Positions 60,317 through 64,000 of a stretch of DNA of 64,000 bases are shown here, piece after piece. The notes beneath the pieces were generated by a model. That model was not told the DNA's origin and searched no databases. It saw only the letters and a list, made by a program, of their open reading frames with translations. The stretch's first letter is position 1, and each line of letters opens with the position of its first letter. This DNA is from Lacibacter sp. H375 (GTDB lineage Bacteria > Bacteroidota > Bacteroidia > Chitinophagales > Chitinophagaceae): positions 3,224,001 through 3,288,000 of the forward strand of contig NZ_JBBKTT010000001.1 in the NCBI RefSeq assembly GCF_037892425.1, in the 5' to 3' direction. The translations under genes were made by a program, and so were the position numbers.

Positions 60317-60853
60317 TTACAGCGTCAGCAGCATGTCTTCATTTAATCCATTGTACTGGAAATGACCCAATGAGCGGAATCCGTTTTTCTGATAAAAACG
60401 AACTGCTTTAAAGTTGTCGGTTTGCACACCTCCCCAAAGAATGAGCTGTTTCACTTTCCTGTTTTTCATTTCGTCAATGACATAATTAAATAGTAATTGA
60501 CCAACACCTGTACTTTGCCATTCATCTGTTACGGATGGTGCAATTGTGTAGCAATGATCGTAGGAAATCTCCACTCCATATTGTTGAAGCCGGGGGTAAT
60601 CGTGATGCAGGTAGCCTTTTTTTAAAACTGTATAAGCGATGATGGTTTCGGATGCTGGGTCGAAAGCGATCCATGCTTCATGCTCCTGATTATTATAAAA
60701 AATTACCACATCTTCCTTATGAAAGGAGTGTGGCTGAAAGCGCTTTACTGTTGCCGGGCTTAGTTGATTTAGATATGTAAGCAATTGATCAAGATCATCA
60801 CCTGTTAGTTGCTTGAGTATAACCGGCTTGTTTTGCTTTGTAAAGACTGTCAT
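60317..60853 (-). CDS. GNAT family N-acetyltransferase
   Basis: The 178-residue protein has the GNAT acetyl-CoA binding segment STGVGQLLFNYVIDEMKNRK (the Q/R-x-x-G-x-G/A loop with its helix), preceded by YDHCYTIAPSVTDEWQ and followed by VQTDNFKAVRFYQKNGFRSL, which is the typical N...FY...GF C-terminal motif. The acceptor substrate is unknown. It is a free-standing gene with 123 bp before the sugar porter gene. Confidence 0.88.
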   Translation of the reverse strand: MTVFTKQNKPVILKQLTGDDLDQLLTYLNQLSPATVKRFQPHSFHKEDVVIFYNNQEHEAWIAFDPASETIIAYTVLKKGYLHHDYPRLQQYGVEISYDHCYTIAPSVTDEWQSTGVGQLLFNYVIDEMKNRKVKQLILWGGVQTDNFKAVRFYQKNGFRSLGHFQYNGLNEDMLLTL

Positions 60854-60976
60854 TATTTTAGATTATCAGTACTTAATTGATGTGATGTAAATCACTTGTT
60901 GATTCTCTCTAAGTAGTACTGATGCCTTCATGGTTTGTCACGACAATTTACGCATTTGTATCGCCCAGGGTTTTGG

Positions 60977-62293
60977 TTAGTGAATAATTCTTGTTTCCAT
61001 ATCTTCCAAGGCAACCCCTTTGGTTTCCGGCATCAGAAACCGAACATAGAGCAATTGTAATGCCATCATAATACAAAAGAAAAGAAAAATGGGTGCCCCT
61101 CCATATTTACCTGCAAACCAAGGGAAGGCATTTGCAATAATAGCAGCAAACACCCAATGGGTAAGGCTGCCAAATGATTGGCCACTTGCTCTTACTTCGT
61201 TCGGGAATATCTCGGAAATAAATACCCAGATAACAGCACCTTGTCCAATCGCATGTGCAGCAATGAACATGAAGACAAAAAACTGCATACCTGTATATTG
61301 ATCGGTGTAAAATGCATAAGCCATTAATCCTAACGATATAATATAACCGATGGAGCCGATGTACATCAGTAATTTGCGGCCAAACCGATCGATGAGTGAC
61401 AGACCGATCATAGTAAAAATTAAATTCACCAAACCAATGCCGGTTGATGATAGAAGTGCAGATGATGTACCAAGCCCAGTCATTTCAAACACACGTGGTG
61501 CGTAGTAAATAATAGCATTAATGCCCGATGCCTGGTTAAAGAATGCTAACAGAAATGCAAGTAAGATGGGCCAGCGGAATTGTTTTGAAAAGAAACTTGC
61601 TTTTGTTTTTCGTTCGCTGTGTTTCGATTCTATGATGGCTTTCAACGTTTGCTCTGCACTTGATGGGTCAATTTGATTCAATACATCGATTGCTTTTGCA
61701 TCATCGTTTTTGTGCAACACCAGCCAACGTGGACTTTCAGAAATGAACAACGTCAGCAATGTAAATATTAGAGAGGGAATGGCAACAATACCCAACATCC
61801 AGCGCCAATCATTTTCACCGGTAGCGCCAAGTAAATAATTGGATACATACGCAATGAGGATACCAAACACAATATTGAATTGAAATAACGCTACTAAAAA
61901 CCCTCTTTTCTTTGGCGGTGCAATTTCTGAAATGTATAACGGCGATACAACCGATGATGCACCAATACTGAAACCGCCCAGCACACGAAAGATCATGAAC
62001 ACATATACATCCTGCGCCATGGCAGAACCCAGCGACGAGGCGAGAAATAATAATCCGATCCAGAATAATGAACGCTTTCGTCCCAGTTTATCTGCAATCA
62101 TACCGCCGAATAATGCACCAATGACGGTGCCGTACAATGCAGTGGCAATTGCAAGGCCATGCATGGCATCGCTCAATTGCCAGAGATGCTGAATCTTTTG
62201 TTCAGCACCGGAAATAACGGCAACGTCTAACCCAAATAAGAAACCGCTCAACGCAACGGTGAGCGACCAGAGAAGTAATTTGTTTGTTTGCAT
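60977..62293 (-). CDS. MFS sugar porter (sugar:H+ symporter family)
   Basis: The start at 62293 (MQTNKLLLWSLTVALSGFLF) leads directly into helix 1 and was preferred over an earlier Met. The 438-residue transporter has the family motifs GFLFGLDVAVISGAEQ, IADKLGRKRSLF, SESPRWLVLHKND, GINAIIYYAPRVFEMTG, DRFGRKLLMY and PETKGVALEDME. It imports a sugar using the proton gradient; the sugar is unknown. No catabolic genes adjoin it. Confidence 0.94.
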   Translation of the reverse strand: MQTNKLLLWSLTVALSGFLFGLDVAVISGAEQKIQHLWQLSDAMHGLAIATALYGTVIGALFGGMIADKLGRKRSLFWIGLLFLASSLGSAMAQDVYVFMIFRVLGGFSIGASSVVSPLYISEIAPPKKRGFLVALFQFNIVFGILIAYVSNYLLGATGENDWRWMLGIVAIPSLIFTLLTLFISESPRWLVLHKNDDAKAIDVLNQIDPSSAEQTLKAIIESKHSERKTKASFFSKQFRWPILLAFLLAFFNQASGINAIIYYAPRVFEMTGLGTSSALLSSTGIGLVNLIFTMIGLSLIDRFGRKLLMYIGSIGYIISLGLMAYAFYTDQYTGMQFFVFMFIAAHAIGQGAVIWVFISEIFPNEVRASGQSFGSLTHWVFAAIIANAFPWFAGKYGGAPIFLFFCIMMALQLLYVRFLMPETKGVALEDMETRIIH

Positions 62294-62427
62294 AACAATC
62301 GTGGTTTGTACAGGCGAAGCTTTCAAAAGGTCACTGTGAAAATAATCTTTCTATTTAAATTATGGGCATGATCGTTTTTGCAATCGTTTGATGTTTGGAG
62401 AATTTGGAATGGAGTGCTACTGCAAAA

Positions 62428-62892
62428 TTATGCTACCTGCTTTCGAAAAGCTGCAGCTATATAAGCCAATGGTATACCAATGCAAACAATAAGAATAAGA
62501 ATTGCTGTTAATGTTCCATTTAAAGTTGATGGCTGCTTAGTGGCGAATGATAATGGAACTACAACAAAACGCATTACAGCCCAGGTGAAAATGCCATAGC
62601 CAATTCCTGTAAGCAAACGATTTTGCAGTAGAGCGGGCCGCCTGCTAATGAGCCAGAAAAAGAAAACAGTAAAGCATATAGCAATGATGTAGTGAAACAA
62701 AAATCCCCAGGCGACCATAGCTGCACCGCCTTTCATTGCCACGTTGCCAAATACGCCACTGGCAATAAACTTCATAACGATGAAAGGATCTTTCCCTGTT
62801 TTAATAAAGAACTGAAGCATGGCAGCTGTAATATCGAGTGTGCCGACAATAATACCTGCCAGCAATACTTTTGCAGTAAACAGTTTACTCAT
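62428..62892 (-). CDS. Small membrane protein, DUF1440/YagU-like
   Basis: The 154-residue protein has four predicted transmembrane helices. The order GIIVGTLDITAAMLQFFI, FIASGVFGNVAMKGGAAM, VAWGFLFHYIIAICFTVFFF and IGYGIFTWAVMRFVVVPLS resembles YagU/DUF1440-type membrane proteins, but I am not certain of the family. The gene stands alone, 101 bp upstream of the sugar porter promoter region on the same strand. Confidence 0.7.
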   Translation of the reverse strand: MSKLFTAKVLLAGIIVGTLDITAAMLQFFIKTGKDPFIVMKFIASGVFGNVAMKGGAAMVAWGFLFHYIIAICFTVFFFWLISRRPALLQNRLLTGIGYGIFTWAVMRFVVVPLSFATKQPSTLNGTLTAILILIVCIGIPLAYIAAAFRKQVA

Positions 62893-62962
62893 TGGAGTTG
62901 ATTGTTAAGGACAATTAAGTTAGATCATTTTCTTTGGCCTGTTTGCTGATTTGGATGAAAGG

Positions 62963-62990
62963 AAAATGGCCTGCACCAGCAAGCCATTTT
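62963..62990 (-). terminator. Hairpin, probable terminator
   Basis: An 8-bp stem AAAATGGC/GCCATTTT with a 12-nt loop that can fold further (CTG/CAG) lies downstream of the small gene at 63043-63258. The minus-strand T-rich tail is short (CCTTTC), whereas the plus-strand tail (TTATTTTAATT) is better. Confidence 0.5.
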
Positions 62991-63042
62991 TTATTTTAAT
63001 TGGGGATCAATTGTGACTTCGTGACGAAGTAGAAGCCGCCAT

Positions 63043-63258
63043 CTATTCATCTGTGTCAATGGTCTCTTTGTTGAAATTTTTCCAACTGAGAAAATGGTCG
63101 ATCGTCAAATACAAAAACAAGGGGATACTCGTAATACGAAGAAAAAGATCCATTTTGTCTTTGTTGTCTTGACCACGTATTGCTAATACCAGGTTCGCTA
63201 ACACCACCAAAAGTGAAAGAGCAAAAAGAAATAAGTGGGTGTTTTTTGATTTGAGCAT
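63043..63258 (-). CDS. Small two-helix membrane protein
   Basis: The 71-residue protein has two hydrophobic helices (about 9-27 and 41-56) separated by GQDNKDKMDLFLRI, and an acidic C-terminus (TIDTDE). It starts MLKSKNTHLFLFALS. It is short, but the codon use and membrane pattern look real. No family is recognised. Confidence 0.55.
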   Translation of the reverse strand: MLKSKNTHLFLFALSLLVVLANLVLAIRGQDNKDKMDLFLRITSIPLFLYLTIDHFLSWKNFNKETIDTDE

Positions 63259-63344
63259 TTTTTGAAGTTGGATTAATAAAGATAATCAGATCGTTTGAAT
63301 ATCTTTTGTTGTTTTGGAGATGCTAACCAAATGAAATACTGTTA

Positions 63345-63758
63345 TCAGTTAGCCACCTTAATATAGCCATAACCTTCGGCCTGTTTCTTCACCAGTTCAT
63401 AAATACCATCGGGCACAGTTTGCACACCTGGTAATAAATTTCCTTTGTTGATCTCGTGTACTTTCATTGCTACTTCACACACTTTAAAGGTTGCTTTGTT
63501 AGCTGCCACGATCTTTTGAATATCATCGGTTACCGATGATTTTTCTTTAGTGACCATACCCAGTGATTTGCCATAAAACACCACGACGATCTTTGCTTTA
63601 GGGTCAGCTTCGGTAATTAAGTTGATCCAGCGTATGACACGTGCATGCACTTCGGGATCGGAACTGGTAAGATCGAATGCTACATTGTATGGTTTGTCTT
63701 GCGCAAATAACTGTGCTGTGGCAATACATACCAGTAGAAACACAAATATCTTTTTCAT
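63345..63758 (-). CDS. Exported DsrE/DsrF-like family protein
   Basis: The start at 63758 (MKKIFVFLLVCIATAQLFAQ) gives a signal peptide; an upstream frame of 32 codons has no support. The mature 117 residues show the DsrE fold order: YNVAFDLTSSDPEVHARVIR, a helix, KIVVVFYGKSLGMVTKE, KVCEVAMKVHEINKG and a C-terminal GIYELVKKQAEGYGYIKV. The Cys in FKVCEVAM aligns with the active Cys region of DsrE-like sulfur-carrier proteins. The signal peptide places it in the periplasm, unlike cytoplasmic DsrE. Confidence 0.85.
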   Translation of the reverse strand: MKKIFVFLLVCIATAQLFAQDKPYNVAFDLTSSDPEVHARVIRWINLITEADPKAKIVVVFYGKSLGMVTKEKSSVTDDIQKIVAANKATFKVCEVAMKVHEINKGNLLPGVQTVPDGIYELVKKQAEGYGYIKVAN

Positions 63759-63850
63759 AACCTTGTTTTTTAAGATGTATAAGTTACACAACTTAAAAGG
63801 GTATGTCAAGTGGTTCATTAATTTTTTTAAAACGAAACGTGACGATGCGT

Positions 63851-64000
63851 TCAATTCACATAGCTAAAATTCTTTCCTCCATCCTGAACTTCTATCTTTT
63901 TAATATCTGCAAGTTTTATTTCTTTACGAATAGCAGAAATAAATCTTGATCGTACGCCATATAAAGTGGAATCGGAGATAAACAGACGATCAAAATAGAA
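63851..64000 (-). CDS. C-terminal fragment of a hypothetical protein, 5' end cut by window edge
   Basis: The minus-strand frame is open from the window edge and stops at TGA (63851-63853). The 49 visible residues include DRLFISDSTLYGVRSRFISA and end KKIEVQDGGKNFSYVN. This ending is common in Bacteroidota envelope or regulatory proteins of unknown function. No more can be said. Confidence 0.5.
   Translation of the reverse strand, partial: FYFDRLFISDSTLYGVRSRFISAIRKEIKLADIKKIEVQDGGKNFSYVN

Noticed and set aside
60187-60411. Short plus-strand frame (74 residues) upstream of the acetyltransferase
   Set aside because: It overlaps the acetyltransferase coding region by 95 bp, has no signal or motif, and its second half is the reverse of the acetyltransferase C-terminus.

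Overview
The window looks like a chromosomal piece of a Bacteroidota bacterium, most likely of the Chitinophagaceae group. The evidence is low to moderate GC, almost no Shine-Dalgarno sequences, secreted proteins with type IX (T9SS) C-terminal sorting domains, a TonB-dependent receptor of the OMP_b-brl_3 type, recF followed by a DUF721 gene, and many small lipoproteins. I see no rRNA, tRNA, CRISPR array, insertion sequence or integrated prophage. Genus assignment is inference.

Layout. 1-9.7 kb: DNA repair (recF, DUF721), a PNPOx-like flavoprotein with a DUF985 cupin, a CHRD lipoprotein, a lipoprotein beta-carbonic anhydrase, a NudK-like Nudix hydrolase, an ECF sigma factor with a putative anti-sigma factor, an NlpC/P60 peptidase, pyrophosphatase and a half-size TauE. 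9.7-20.8 kb: the most unusual region. Five secreted proteins of unknown function are encoded on the minus strand. Divergent from them lies a TPR histidine kinase, a NarL-type response regulator and a signal-peptide protein whose C-terminal half resembles the C-terminal domain of phage tail sheaths. Two promoters in this block carry the same CCTT-N5-AAGG element, each exactly 50 bp from its start codon, so the block is plausibly one two-component regulon. 20.8-36.3 kb: NamZ-like muramidase, FKBP, CPBP protease, PepT, an SPFH protein, a deacetylase, cytochrome c, another NlpC/P60 protein, a second histidine kinase, a TonB-dependent receptor and dCMP deaminase. 36.7-52.2 kb: two T9SS cargo proteins, an M28 peptidase, a light-energy module (proton-pumping rhodopsin plus the Blh retinal-forming dioxygenase), an MFS transporter, a voltage-gated K+ channel, a large unclassified protein and dihydrolipoyl dehydrogenase. 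52.5-64 kb: exbB-exbD, prmC, ribD, a DMT transporter, YigZ, YdcF, a tandem pair of secreted paralogues, an L,D-transpeptidase, a sugar porter and a DsrE-like protein.

Two non-coding patterns stand out. First, at least nine intergenic stretches hold degenerate tandem words with a 7-bp period. The word differs by site (CAATANN, CTCATNN, ACCATTN, TTAGTNG/ATAGCCG, AAGTTCT and others), and several supply the stop codon of the flanking gene. Second, two convergent gene ends (8120-8223 and, inverted, 57243-57353) share a longer composite repeat. In the light module, the rhodopsin has the D-T-E proton-pump triad, Met at the colour-tuning site, and a glycine where xanthorhodopsin has its carotenoid-antenna fenestration. 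A strong hairpin terminator separates it from blh.
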